From CAZKGE01 sp964636405 (GTDB lineage: Bacteria; Bacillota; Clostridia; Christensenellales; CAG-138), in assembly GCA_964636405.1 (NCBI GenBank), contig CAZWSI010000008.1, forward strand, positions 1-64,000: 64,000 nucleotides of DNA, given 5' to 3'. The notes under the pieces are model-generated. The model saw only the letters and a program-made list of their open reading frames with translations. It was not told where the DNA came from and searched no databases. A program made the translations under genes and the position numbers. Every line of letters starts with the position of its first letter. The first letter of the stretch is position 1. Positions 1 through 8,949 of this stretch are shown here, piece after piece.

Positions 1-7
1 CTTTGCC

Positions 8-1622
8 TCATCTACTCCGCTGTTTGGGGTTTACACAGAATTTGGGACTGAGCCTCTCAACTACTCTTCCATAAAAACCAAAAGAACTGTCACTAGTAAT
101 TACAATATCGTCATAATGTGGATTAATCGATATCATTTTCAGGCTCTTTTCATCATATGAGATTTTCTTGCAGAACACCTCTCCGTCAAGAAAAAATGCA
201 CAAATCGTCCCATTGGTAAGCTCACTTTCCTTTTTTATTAAGACAATAGCGTGATCCTGAATATCTGGCTCCATGCTATCGCCGGATATTCTTAATGCAA
301 AATCACAATCAGGGTTTAGCGCTTCGTAGTCTTCGCAGCTCTGTATACTATCATCAATGCTTACTCCACTTCCTGCAGACAGGGGAAGGTCAAATAGAGG
401 AATTCTTCTTTTGTATTTATTTTGGTCTACAGGTGGATTTTCGCATAGATTTTGGATGCTATCGCACCATTCTTTTACAGTATTTTCATCAAACAGCACA
501 TCATCAGACAAATGTGAGCGTAAATGCTGTTTATCCAACAGATAAAGCAAACAAATAATATCTCTGGCGGTTCGCTGTTTCTCGGTATCGGATAAGAAGC
601 TGAAGAAACTGCCTTGATCTTGTAGTTCTTGAACTACCTCTTCGAAATGGCTTTCGCCATGAAGAACAATCCTGTACAACAAGTTCTCAAAGTATTTTGC
701 TTTACTACCTAACTTAGCAAGAAGCTCCTTATCATCGGAAAAGCATTCAATCCCCTTACGGTAATTAAACGTAGCGTACGCTTCAAGAATCCGACGCATT
801 TCATTTCCTATTACCAAGCCCTGAACATTGTTTCCGCTAAGAGCAAATTTGAATACGTTTTTAAGCAATTCGGAATACTCATGGCGACGCTTAAACTCAA
901 AGTTTTTCAGGTGTTGCTCGCTTAATTCCAAGTAAGCAGCTGAAAATGCCTTGTTTGCAGAGCGGCACAAACTGTTTATACCTTTTTGTAGACCAAATAG
1001 TACTGATAGGTCATGGGTAAGGAGTATAACCTTGCTATTGCTATTGCCAAAAATAAAATTGCTAATCTGAGTATTGATATAAGAGAGTATTCCAACTTTA
1101 TTTTCAAAATCAAAGCTCGAAACCGGGTCATCAATAATAATCAGCACCTCATTTTTGAACAGCTCACTCGTTTTTTGGTTGTTAAGAATATGTGTAAAGA
1201 AATAGCATAAGGCAATAATATTACGTTCTCCACTTGACACGTCTTTTGGCTTAACATATTTACCAGATGACTTAAGGTAATAGAGTTCATTTTTAAGTTC
1301 TATTGATAGGCGATCTTTCGCAAAAAAGATGTATTCCAATGCTTTGTTGATGCTATCAATAGCGATACCGACACTTTTTCTTTTCTGATTTAGCTCAAGC
1401 CTTTTCTTCTCAAAACTCTTACGCTTTGTTTCCGATGCATTAAGCAAGGATAACTGCGTTCCTTCAGCTTGCTTTTGCTTCAAATAAGTAGAGTAGTCTT
1501 CTGCAATTTCCTTACAACCTATTTGCTTGTTGAGAGCGGAAAGGCGTGACAAGTTCTTCTGATGCTGTTTGATTGCATCAAGAAAATCGGATCGTTTCTT
1601 TTCTAAGTCTATTAGGTATACC
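8..1622 (-). pseudogene. AAA/ABC-type ATPase (RloC/PrrC-like C-terminal half) fused to LexA/S24 peptidase domain, 5'-truncated
   Basis: The C-terminus is complete (stop at 8-10); the N-terminus is missing because coherent coding ends at a junction near 1616-1622. Visible in order: a coiled-coil stretch, an ABC-like signature VSSGERN (about 1237), Walker B/D-loop LIIIDDPVSSFD (about 1130) and H-loop LLTHD. A helical middle follows, then an S24 domain (about 403-68) with RISGDSMEP (Ser codon 275-277), the VFCKK lysine and a possible Ala-Gly cleavage site 32 residues before the serine. The Walker A part is absent, so this copy cannot be a working ATPase as it stands. The DNA is visibly AT-rich compared with the rest of the window, which fits transfer or a chimeric join. 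DDPVSSFD-type ATPases include anticodon nucleases and phage-defence proteins; the role here is inferred only. Confidence 0.7.
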
Positions 1623-3038
1623 CGCGTTTTCGGTCGGCATTCGCGCAAAAGGGATGATGACAAGGTCATCGATCGCGCCCTTGCCAACGAGCGCCGTTGC
1701 CTGTATGCCGCCGGATACGCCTGACTTCGTACTGACTTGCTCCTCATGCTTCCAAATGATCTCGCCAGTGACGGCGTTCACCTTCATGAACGGCACGGTG
1801 CCGAGCATGTCTGAATCCGCCGTGAAGTGCAGCGACGACCCGATATAGAGGTACGCCGCTCGGTTGGGCATATCCAGCTCCAGCACAGGGCTGCCGTTTG
1901 TATCGTCGCAAACATCCTGTACCCAGACCATTTCCATTTTATTGAGATCGATGCACTGGAGAAAGCCGTCGTTTGTGCCAAGGTAGGCATAGCCGCCGAG
2001 AATCGAAGCGCTGGACTCGTAGCCGAGCCAGAACGTATTGTCGGCTGCATTCGTACTGGCCGGATAGGTGGAGCGGCTGCCCGTATAGCGGAGCTTCACC
2101 ACCTGCGTGGGGTTTACGGAGATCGTCCCCGCGTCTTCGTCGTACCGCGTATTGAGCTTCATCGTATAGAGAATGCCGTTCTCACCCGGATATATCAGCG
2201 TATCGGTGTCCGCGTCCACGAGCGGCGCGCTGTCGTATGCATGCCAGTCGCGGAGGGAAAACGCGTCGTTCTGCTTGCCAAATTCGTAGAGCACCGTGCA
2301 GTCGATGAGCGAGATCACCATGGCGCGGGCTTTCTGCGCGTCGGTCGCGTATACGTCGCCGGAGCCAAGATACAGGAGCGGATAGCCGCGTGGATCAAGC
2401 GAACCGGCGCCCTTAAAGGGCTTGTTGAGAAAGAGTTTGTCTCGGGTCGCCCTGCCGTTGGCCAGGTTCAAAAAATAGATGTTGCCATCCATCGTGGCAT
2501 AGATGACCTCGACCAATGTATCGTCCGCCTTTGCCCAGTCATATAGATTCATATGCCGCTTGACGCTTGCGGGCCACTTGACAATCAACGGCTGACCCAC
2601 CCAACCGCTGCCGCTCCACACGCGGTCATTCGGGCCGTGCACGTCGCTTCGATTCAGCTCGCCTGTCTCCACGACCCACGCTTTGGAGAGGGTACGGTTT
2701 ACCACAACGGCTTCGCCAAAGCTCGCTCCGGAGCGAAAGTTATCGCCGCGAAATGTAATGACGCCCTCGACGTCCGTATACGGCTCGTCCGGCTCAAAGC
2801 TGATTTCCTCCGTGCGCGAGTAGGTATCCACGGCGACGCCGTCAGCCTCAACCGCAACGTCTATCCCGTAATCGAAAGGCTCTGTACCCGCAACCGCGTG
2901 CGGACGTTCGTAAGATAGCGTCGTTGGAGCGGGCTTCGGATTCGGCGTTGCGTCGGTCGCCGTACACGCCAGAAAAAACGGCATCGACAGCATCATGCCC
3001 AATCCCAGCACAATGTGCAGCGCTCCCCTTTTCATCAT
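1578..3038 (-). pseudogene. PQQ-like beta-propeller repeat lipoprotein, 3'-truncated
   Basis: A secreted lipoprotein: hydrophobic signal with lipobox FFLAC, then a linker and WD/PQQ-like blades, for example TMDGNIYFLNLANG, SLIDCTVLYEFGKQ and TNDGFLQCIDLN, each describing a beta-propeller strand set as in BamB-like proteins. The start is ATG 3038, preceded by GAGGA at a good distance; an upstream in-frame GTG at 3050 is less likely. The native sequence runs to about ARMPTENAG (near 1621), after which the last 13 or so residues come from the AT-rich neighbour and end at 1578. The expected final blade is missing, so the gene is broken by recombination or misassembly. It lies 28 bp downstream of another lipoprotein gene, probably one transcription unit. 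Confidence 0.75.
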
Positions 3039-3066
3039 GCTCTTCCTCACTTTTTATGGCTTGGGT

Positions 3067-3945
3067 TTATGATCCCTGCCCCTTGAAAACATAAAGCGTC
3101 GTATCGTCATCGAGCGGCTTGGAGGTTGCAGACAGAATACTTTCACCGTTTGCGTCCTCATAAAGCGAGCAGCCCTCGTCGCAGGACCATGTAAAACACG
3201 CGCCTTTGGGGAGAAGCGCCGTCCTTGTCCCGCCGTCCTCCAAAGCGATGGTGACACGCGCCTTTTCCGCGCGATCATAGGCGCTTACAAGCTCGGAATA
3301 CGGAACCGTCTCGTCATACAGCACAACGGAGGATGCAATCTTCAGCTCCGTTCCATCGGGATGCAGAATGGCGAAATCCAGAGACAGCACGCGATAATCG
3401 CCGGCAGCGAAAACCGCTGTGGTAAGCATTTTGTCCGCTGTCGTGACCGACCAGCTTTCAAGGGCTTTCGCATAGTCTTCATCAATATCCGCCCGCATTT
3501 CGCAATGGATATTGCCGCTGCCATCCTCGGTCTGCGAAACAAAGGAACCGCCCGGCGTCATGAACAGATATTTGCCGACAACGCATTCCTGTTCGCCGTA
3601 GATATGGTAAGCCGTTTCTCCGTTCTCCCTTGCAAGGTGCAAAGCGTCGGTGCGATATGCCTCGTATCCATTGTCGTCCTCAATAATGCACTGCTCTCCC
3701 GCGGCGTTTCTGAAGAATGTCATATGTACGGTATTGCCGCCTATATAGTCAAGCTGCGCGTAGGTGACGGTTTTATAGTGCTTCAGCAGATTTTCTGCCG
3801 TATTTACAGCCTCGGCCTGTTCCTTTGTCAGCACGGATTGCTCCGGCGTGTTGACGGCTTCCTGGGCGACGCAGCCGGAAAGCGATACGAGGCCGACCAG
3901 CATGATCTGCGCCAGGCACAGGGTAAACGCTCTGCGAAACTTCAT
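3067..3945 (-). CDS. Putative lipoprotein of unknown function
   Basis: A 292-residue protein starting MKFRRAFTLCLAQ with a signal peptide and lipobox LSGC, so it is probably anchored to the outer face of the membrane. ATG 3945 is chosen because AAGGAAGTG lies just upstream; an in-frame GTG at 3954 is an alternative. The mature part alternates beta-strand-like segments, with a C-terminal piece (CFTWSCDEGCSLYEDANG) carrying two cysteines. I recognise no family. It precedes the truncated beta-propeller lipoprotein on the same strand and may act with it at the cell surface. Confidence 0.7.
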   Translation of the reverse strand: MKFRRAFTLCLAQIMLVGLVSLSGCVAQEAVNTPEQSVLTKEQAEAVNTAENLLKHYKTVTYAQLDYIGGNTVHMTFFRNAAGEQCIIEDDNGYEAYRTDALHLARENGETAYHIYGEQECVVGKYLFMTPGGSFVSQTEDGSGNIHCEMRADIDEDYAKALESWSVTTADKMLTTAVFAAGDYRVLSLDFAILHPDGTELKIASSVVLYDETVPYSELVSAYDRAEKARVTIALEDGGTRTALLPKGACFTWSCDEGCSLYEDANGESILSATSKPLDDDTTLYVFKGQGS

Positions 3946-4333
3946 AATGATCACTTCCTTTTACTTATAGGTTTTCAAAAGCCATCGGCGTCGGCAAAAT
4001 TCGTTGCACAATCAGATTTTCCGTAAGTGCGGAAGCAGCGCGCTCGCCTTTTGGGAAGGGAATTCTGCCGCACCTTAAAAGTGGGTGTTGAGAAAAGCGT
4101 CCGATTCGCCTCCGTTTACAGATATCATAATATGTTTTGGGGGGCTTGTCCATCATATCCCGGCAGGAAACGACACATGACAGCGCCGCAGGGTCTTGCT
4201 GTGCCGCCGCTCATGCGGAAAAATCCGTGCTGCATGTTCTGTGCGGATATGGTATGATATTCGTAATAGTCAGGCAGATTCTCCGAAAAGCGAGGCATGC
4301 GCGGCACGAGCATTACAGCGACTGAGGTTTTTT
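3946..4333. other. Intergenic region between divergent units
   Basis: 388 bp without a convincing gene. A TATGAT -10-like hexamer at 4253-4258 may serve the (+) kinase gene, but its -35 is poor. Short open frames here have no ribosome binding site or recognisable sequence. Confidence 0.4.
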
Positions 4334-4882
4334 ATGCGGGAAAGCATCGTACTCATGGGCCCCATTGGCGTGGGGAAAACGACCGTCGCGCGCGCGCTTT
4401 CAAGGCGGCTGGGCCTGCCGCACGTGGAGCTGGACGAGGCGCGCGGCCGCATCTACGCGGGCACGGATTATTCCGATGCGGAAGCGGAGCGGCAATACGC
4501 GCTTTCGGGCATCATGGGCTGGTACGCATATCAAAAGCCCTACGAGCTCTTGTCCGTCCAAGCCGTGCTCACGGAATACGCAGGAGCGGTGATCGACTTT
4601 GGCGGCGGGCAGAGCGTATACGAAGACGATGCGCAAGCGGAGGCCTTTTTACGCTTGATGGCGCCCGTGCGCCGCTCCTTCCTGCTCATGCCGTACGCGG
4701 ATGAAGGGCGCTCGTTGGCGCTCCTGCGCCAAAGAACGGATGCGGCTGAGGCGTGGATGAACGAACGCTTCGTGCGCGCGAAAACAAGCCGCCTTGCGGC
4801 AAAGCACGTGGTTTATACCGAAGAAAAGACGGCGGACGAGATTGTATTTCAAATCGAGGGGCTGCTTGAAAACGCCGTATAG
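4334..4882 (+). CDS. P-loop nucleotide/shikimate-kinase-like protein
   Basis: A 182-residue protein. Walker A GPIGVGKTTVAR is at residues 9-20, followed by ALSRRLGLPHVELDE, the layout of shikimate and nucleoside kinases (P-loop, then an acidic substrate/Mg2+ motif). A glycine-rich DFGGGQSVY segment near residue 95 fits the shikimate-kinase GGG motif, yet the usual R and lid signatures are not clear, so the substrate is unknown. ATG 4334 has GAGG 7 bp upstream. It is followed after 9 bp by an esterase gene on the same strand. Confidence 0.7.
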   Translation: MRESIVLMGPIGVGKTTVARALSRRLGLPHVELDEARGRIYAGTDYSDAEAERQYALSGIMGWYAYQKPYELLSVQAVLTEYAGAVIDFGGGQSVYEDDAQAEAFLRLMAPVRRSFLLMPYADEGRSLALLRQRTDAAEAWMNERFVRAKTSRLAAKHVVYTEEKTADEIVFQIEGLLENAV

Positions 4883-4891
4883 GGTGCATAT

Positions 4892-5869
4892 ATGCGGGTA
4901 ACGCGAAACATGCTTCGGCCCGGGCTGCGGACTGCAGGCACGCTGATGCGCGCCGTGCTGCCGCGCTTTACGGCGCGCACTTTCCGCCTCTGCAACCGCT
5001 TTTTGGACGCATTCGGCAGGGGGCGCCCGCTTGCGCGCTGCATTTCGTATGAACAGGTTCATATCACACGCGCGGACGGAACGAAGCTCCGGCTATGCGT
5101 TTATGCGCCCCGCAAAAGAAGGGCAGGCGTGCCTGGGCTGCTCTGGCTGCACGGCGGCGGCTATGCCATCGGCGTCCCCGAGCAGGATATCGCGTTTATC
5201 CGGCGCTTTGTGCGCGCGTCCGGCTGCGCGGTGGTTTCGCCCGACTATACGCGCTCGCTTGACGCGCCCTACCCCGCCGCGTTGGACGATAGCTATCTGG
5301 CGCTCCTGTGGCTCCGCGATAACGGCGGCGCTTACGGCGCGCGGAGCGACCAGCTCTTTGTGGGCGGAGACAGCGCGGGCGGCGGGCTTGCAGCCGCGCT
5401 TTGCCTATACGCACGCGATCGGGGCGAGGCGGCAATCGCCTTTCAAATGCCCCTCTACCCCATGCTGGATGACCGCATGGACACGCCCTCTATGCTGGAA
5501 AACGACGCGCCCGCGTGGAACGCCGCATCCAATGAGGCCGCGTGGCGGCTCTACCTCGGCCCGCTTTACGGGACGGACAACCTGCCGAGCTATGCCGCGC
5601 CTAGCCGCGAAACGGATTATTCTCGCCTGCCTCCGGCGCTGATCTATGTTGGCTCCATCGAGCCGTTTCGGGATGAAACCGTGCAATATGCGCGCGCGCT
5701 CGAGGCGGCCGGAATAGAGGTGTTCTTCCGCGAATATGAGGGCTGCTTTCACGCATTCGACGTGCTCTGTGCGGGGAGCCGGGTTGCAAAAGAGGCGCGC
5801 GCCTTTTTGCTGGATGGCTTTGCGTACGCCGCCGCACATCTTTTCAAAAAACAGCCGTCGGGGGACTAG
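4892..5869 (+). CDS. Alpha/beta hydrolase, HSL-type esterase/lipase
   Basis: A 325-residue hydrolase of the hormone-sensitive lipase (esterase family IV) type. The oxyanion-hole motif HGGG is at residues 87-90, the nucleophile is in GGDSAGG (Ser161) and the catalytic His is in CFHAF (His287). The acid position, usually Asp in DPLRDE, reads Glu257 in IEPFRDE. It probably hydrolyses short-chain acyl esters in the cytosol. The start has AGGGTG upstream and lies 9 bp after the kinase gene. Its TAG stop overlaps the left TA/GGG edge of a MITE-like element, so the element supplies the last base of the stop codon. Confidence 0.85.
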   Translation: MRVTRNMLRPGLRTAGTLMRAVLPRFTARTFRLCNRFLDAFGRGRPLARCISYEQVHITRADGTKLRLCVYAPRKRRAGVPGLLWLHGGGYAIGVPEQDIAFIRRFVRASGCAVVSPDYTRSLDAPYPAALDDSYLALLWLRDNGGAYGARSDQLFVGGDSAGGGLAAALCLYARDRGEAAIAFQMPLYPMLDDRMDTPSMLENDAPAWNAASNEAAWRLYLGPLYGTDNLPSYAAPSRETDYSRLPPALIYVGSIEPFRDETVQYARALEAAGIEVFFREYEGCFHAFDVLCAGSRVAKEARAFLLDGFAYAAAHLFKKQPSGD

Positions 5870-6029
5870 GGTCTGTTTCTAAAAGAAGAAATTGCAGTTT
5901 CGAGCGGATTTTTCGTCCAGTTCAGCGGAAAATCCGATGGTTTACTGGAGGTAAATCGAGGATTTGGAGCGCAAAATGGGCGGAAAAGACGCCGAAAATG
6001 CATTTCAGGGAATTTAGAAACAGACCCTA
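5867..6029. mobile_element. MITE-like element with 17-bp inverted ends and TA flanks
   Basis: The left end, reading TAGGGTCTGTTTCTAAA (5867-5883), is the exact reverse complement of 6013-6029. The flanking TA dinucleotides look like target duplications of Tc1/mariner-IS630 type elements. Between the ends is about 130 bp with no gene. Non-autonomous insertion is the simplest reading; a long hairpin or terminator between the convergent esterase and sdaAA genes is the alternative. Confidence 0.7.
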
Positions 6030-6046
6030 ATCGTTCCCTTGGGCCC

Positions 6047-6937
6047 TTAATCTCCCTGCATACGCTTTACGCGCGCGGCGACCTGCTTGCCCGTTGGCGT
6101 GGTGGCAAGGCCGCCCTTGGCCGTTTCTCGGTATTCGCTGCGGATATCGCGGCCCACGGCCAGCATGGCGGCGACCACCTCGTCGAAGGGAATCAGGCTC
6201 GTTACGCCCGCGAGCGCCATATCCGCCGCGATCATGGCGTTGACCGCGCCCAGGGCGTTTCGCTTAATGCAGGGGCACTCCACAAGGCCCGCCACGGGGT
6301 CGCAGATCAGGCCCATCACATTTTTGATGGTGATAGCTGCCGCGTCCAGCGCCTGAATGGCTGTTCCGCCGGAAATTTCCACCAGCGCCGCCGCCGCCAT
6401 GGCCGCGCCCACGCCCGTTTCCGCCTGGCACCCGCCGCCCGCGCCGGAAATGGTGGCATTGCGCGCAAAAAGCATGCCGATCGCGCCCGCCGTGAACAGC
6501 CCGTCGACAAGCTGCTCATCCGTCCACTCGCGCTCGCGCGCGCTTTCAAGCAACACGCCGGGCAGGATGCCCGAAGCGCCCGCCGTGGGCGCAGCCACAA
6601 TGCAGCCCATGGCCGCGTTCACCTCCACCACCGCCATGGCGGCCGCCGCTGCGCGGCAGGCATTGCTGCCCGAAAACGGATGATACTTGCTATACTTGTA
6701 CAAGCGCATGGCCTCGCCCCCGGACAGGCCGCTGATGGACTCCACCTTTTCGGACAGCCCCCGCGCCATGGACTGGCGCATCACCTCGAGGTTTTTGTGC
6801 ATCTCGGCTTCAATTTCGGCGCGCGGGCGCTCAGAGATGCGCTCCTCCCGCCGCTTCATGGCCTCCGCGATGGAAACGCCGTTTGTCAGGCAATATTTGC
6901 GCAGCGCTTCGCCGCTTGTAAACGCGTTGGACAGCAT
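6047..6937 (-). CDS. sdaAA: L-serine dehydratase, iron-sulfur-dependent, alpha subunit
   Basis: A 296-residue catalytic subunit that converts L-serine to pyruvate and ammonia using a [4Fe-4S] cluster. Characteristic sequence includes MRQSMARGLSEK near the start, HPFSGSNACRAAA, the glycine-rich SGAGGGCQAETG and the C-terminal cluster cysteines in CDPVAGLVECPC. Length matches the two-subunit Firmicutes enzyme. AAGGAGG lies ahead of ATG 6937. It follows sdaAB by 16 bp on the same strand, forming an sdaAB-sdaAA operon for serine catabolism. Confidence 0.95.
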   Translation of the reverse strand: MLSNAFTSGEALRKYCLTNGVSIAEAMKRREERISERPRAEIEAEMHKNLEVMRQSMARGLSEKVESISGLSGGEAMRLYKYSKYHPFSGSNACRAAAAAMAVVEVNAAMGCIVAAPTAGASGILPGVLLESAREREWTDEQLVDGLFTAGAIGMLFARNATISGAGGGCQAETGVGAAMAAAALVEISGGTAIQALDAAAITIKNVMGLICDPVAGLVECPCIKRNALGAVNAMIAADMALAGVTSLIPFDEVVAAMLAVGRDIRSEYRETAKGGLATTPTGKQVAARVKRMQGD

Positions 6938-6953
6938 GACGATCCTCCTTAAC

Positions 6954-7616
6954 TTACACGATAAACAGCTTTTTCACGCCGTGGCAAAGCGAACGGAGCA
7001 CGGGCAGCATTTCCTCGGTTACCTTTTGATCCGTTTCGATGGTCATGTACGCGTCCTCGCCGCGCCCGTGCCGGAACACGCGCATGAAGGCGATGTTCAC
7101 GCCAAACTGCGCCAGCACGTGCGATACCTCCGCAATCACGCCCGGCTCGTCGGTATGCTGCGCGACGAGCGTGGGGTAATCGCCGGTCAGCTCCACCTCG
7201 AGGCCGTTAATCTCCGTAATAAGTATATTGCCGCCGCCCACGGAGCGCCCCACTACCTCGGTGACGATCCCCAAAGCGTTTTGCGCCTTGATACGGGCGG
7301 TGTTTGGGTGCTCGACAGGCTCGTCGGAGAAAACGACGTTGATGAGCAGCCCCGTTTCCCGCGCGACCCGATACGCGTCGCGGATGTGCGGATCGTCCGG
7401 GTACATGCCCAGTATGCCCGCAATCAAGGCCTTGTCCGTGCCGTGGCCCCTGCCCGTTTCGGCAAAGGAGCCGTACAGGGTCAGCTCCGCCTCCGTAATG
7501 TGCATGCCCGCAATGTGTCTTGCCATGTGCGCAAGGCGCACCGCGCCCGCCGTATGCGAGCTGGACGGCCCCGTCATGCGCGGGCCGATGATATCAAAGA
7601 CCGAAAACTCCTCCAT
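6954..7616 (-). CDS. sdaAB: L-serine dehydratase, iron-sulfur-dependent, beta subunit
   Basis: A 220-residue beta subunit. The N-terminal serine dehydratase beta domain contains DIIGPRMTGPSSSHTAG, with the TGPSSSHT signature. The C-terminal ACT domain (GDYPTLVAQHTDEPGVIAEV onwards) is probably regulatory. GGGAGG precedes ATG 7616. It is the first gene of the sda pair. No separate promoter is obvious between it and the SRP RNA terminator, so it may use a weak promoter in 7617-7690. Confidence 0.95.
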   Translation of the reverse strand: MEEFSVFDIIGPRMTGPSSSHTAGAVRLAHMARHIAGMHITEAELTLYGSFAETGRGHGTDKALIAGILGMYPDDPHIRDAYRVARETGLLINVVFSDEPVEHPNTARIKAQNALGIVTEVVGRSVGGGNILITEINGLEVELTGDYPTLVAQHTDEPGVIAEVSHVLAQFGVNIAFMRVFRHGRGEDAYMTIETDQKVTEEMLPVLRSLCHGVKKLFIV

Positions 7617-7690
7617 GGCAACCTCCCGTCATAAGCGTGCGCGCAAGCCCTGATCCGCATGAAGCGCCGCAGTCTAAGCCTGAAAAGGAT

Positions 7691-7727
7691 AAAAGCGAAA
7701 GCCGGTGCAACGCTCGATTACACCGGC
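7691..7727 (-). terminator. Rho-independent terminator of the SRP RNA gene
   Basis: On the (-) strand, GCCGGTG (7727-7721) pairs with CACCGGC (7707-7701) around a 13-nt loop and is followed by TTTCGCTTTT. It lies 15 bp beyond the 3' end of ffs. Confidence 0.8.
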
Positions 7728-7741
7728 CAGGCTTCCAAAGT

Positions 7742-8015
7742 ATTGCCGCGCACCCGCCCTTCGGCGGGCCGTCTCCGGCCGGCCGCCCGTCAGGTGGCTC
7801 CTGCCAGGGTTCCCCGCGGCACACCGCCAATTCGCTTAATGCTGCTTCCGTCAGGATCTGACATGGTTCACGGCGAACGGTTGCACGGGCCCCGGCTCTC
7901 AACGCTCCTTGAGCGGGCTCAGCGCCACAGGCGACAGCCTCGGGGCGAGAATTCAGCCCTGCTGCAGCGGATTGCAGGTACAGGGCACCGCTAACTCCCC
8001 GCTTAGCGCGGCAAT
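7742..8015 (-). ncRNA. ffs: Signal recognition particle RNA, large Bacillus type
   Basis: About 274 nt. The ends form a perfect 10-bp closing stem (8006-8015 with 7742-7751). The 5' Alu-like domain includes GGGGAGTTAGCGGTGCCCTG and GCAATCCGCT, close to B. subtilis scRNA. The domain IV (Ffh-binding) hairpin includes ACCATGTCAGATCC and GGAAGCAGCATTAAG. The apical tetraloop reads UGAC (URRC class) instead of the usual GGAA. The RNA scaffolds Ffh and targets nascent membrane and secreted proteins to FtsY/SecYEG. Confidence 0.95.
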
Positions 8016-8020
8016 GCTTT

Positions 8021-8049
8021 ATTCTATACTGGATTTATGATTTTGACAA
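8021..8049 (-). promoter_or_regulatory. Sigma-A promoter of ffs
   Basis: -35 TTGTCA (8049-8044), 17-bp spacer, -10 TAGAAT (8026-8021). It places the transcript start at about 8014, matching the 5' end of the SRP RNA, and overlaps the 3' end of the QueG-like gene. Confidence 0.75.
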
Positions 8050-8949
8050 CAGGCAAATTGCATATTCGGCGGCGACGCGCACGGCCTCACGCTTGCTCGC
8101 GCAAAGCTGAACGAGCGCGGGCAGCAGCTCGGTTTTGCGCTGCTTCCCCGCGAGCACGGCCGCGTGCTGGGTCAGCTTGGCGTTCCTGTTCATGTTTCTG
8201 CCGACAAGGGCGAGCGCCTCCGCCGTATCGCCCGCAAGAATGCGCCCCGGCTCGAACGCGGCCTCGCACGCCGCGTTGACGGGAATCTCTGCGTTATGCG
8301 GGCAGGCAAACTGACAAAGCTCGCAGCCGAGCATGGTTGTCATGGCCTCCATCACCCATTGCGGCATGGGCTCGCCCTCCATATATGCGCGGATGCAGCG
8401 CTCAAAATGAAAGCCGCTTTCGTCGATTGCGCCCACGGGGCAGGCGCGCGCGCACGCAAGGCAGCCCTTGCAGCCGGGCACGGGCAGCGGGGGCGACTCC
8501 GTAAACACGGGCTCCGGCACAAGGGCCGCGAGCGTATGCGCGGCAAAGCGCGTGCCGTACGGGGGCATGGCGGTCAGGCCGCTTAAAAGCGGCGCGCCAA
8601 GGCCGCTTCGCATCAACAGCTCCCGCACGGGCACATAGGCGCGCTCCGTGCGTACGCCCCGTTCCTCAAGCGCAGTGCGCAGCGGCGCAAGCGCATGATA
8701 ACTTTCGTTTGAGGCAAAATAATAGCCCGATATGCCGCCCGAAAGCGCGCGCGGGCTGTAGGGCCAAATGAGGAGCAGGATTGCGTTTGCCCACGGCTGC
8801 TCCCTTTGCGGCTCCGCGCACAGCCGCATTCCGTTTGCATGCAAAGCGCCGTCATGTAGACGGCGCAGATAATGCACAAAGGGCTCCGGCGGAAGCGTAT
8901 AGCACGCCGTAAAGCCGTATTCCGCCGCGAGGGCGCGCAGCTCGGTCAT
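8035..8949 (-). CDS. QueG-like 4Fe-4S double-cluster protein
   Basis: A 304-residue protein resembling epoxyqueuosine reductase. It has an N-terminal half with the DUF1730-like segment, two cluster motifs CKGCLACARACP and CELCQFACPHN in the middle, and a C-terminal helical HEAT-like part. Real QueG (B12-dependent, about 380 residues) reduces epoxyqueuosine in tRNA. This one is shorter, so assignment to the tRNA reaction is uncertain. It starts in an ATGA overlap with the V-ATPase subunit D gene and is probably cotranscribed as the last gene of that operon. Confidence 0.75.
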   Translation of the reverse strand: MTELRALAAEYGFTACYTLPPEPFVHYLRRLHDGALHANGMRLCAEPQREQPWANAILLLIWPYSPRALSGGISGYYFASNESYHALAPLRTALEERGVRTERAYVPVRELLMRSGLGAPLLSGLTAMPPYGTRFAAHTLAALVPEPVFTESPPLPVPGCKGCLACARACPVGAIDESGFHFERCIRAYMEGEPMPQWVMEAMTTMLGCELCQFACPHNAEIPVNAACEAAFEPGRILAGDTAEALALVGRNMNRNAKLTQHAAVLAGKQRKTELLPALVQLCASKREAVRVAAEYAICLLSKS

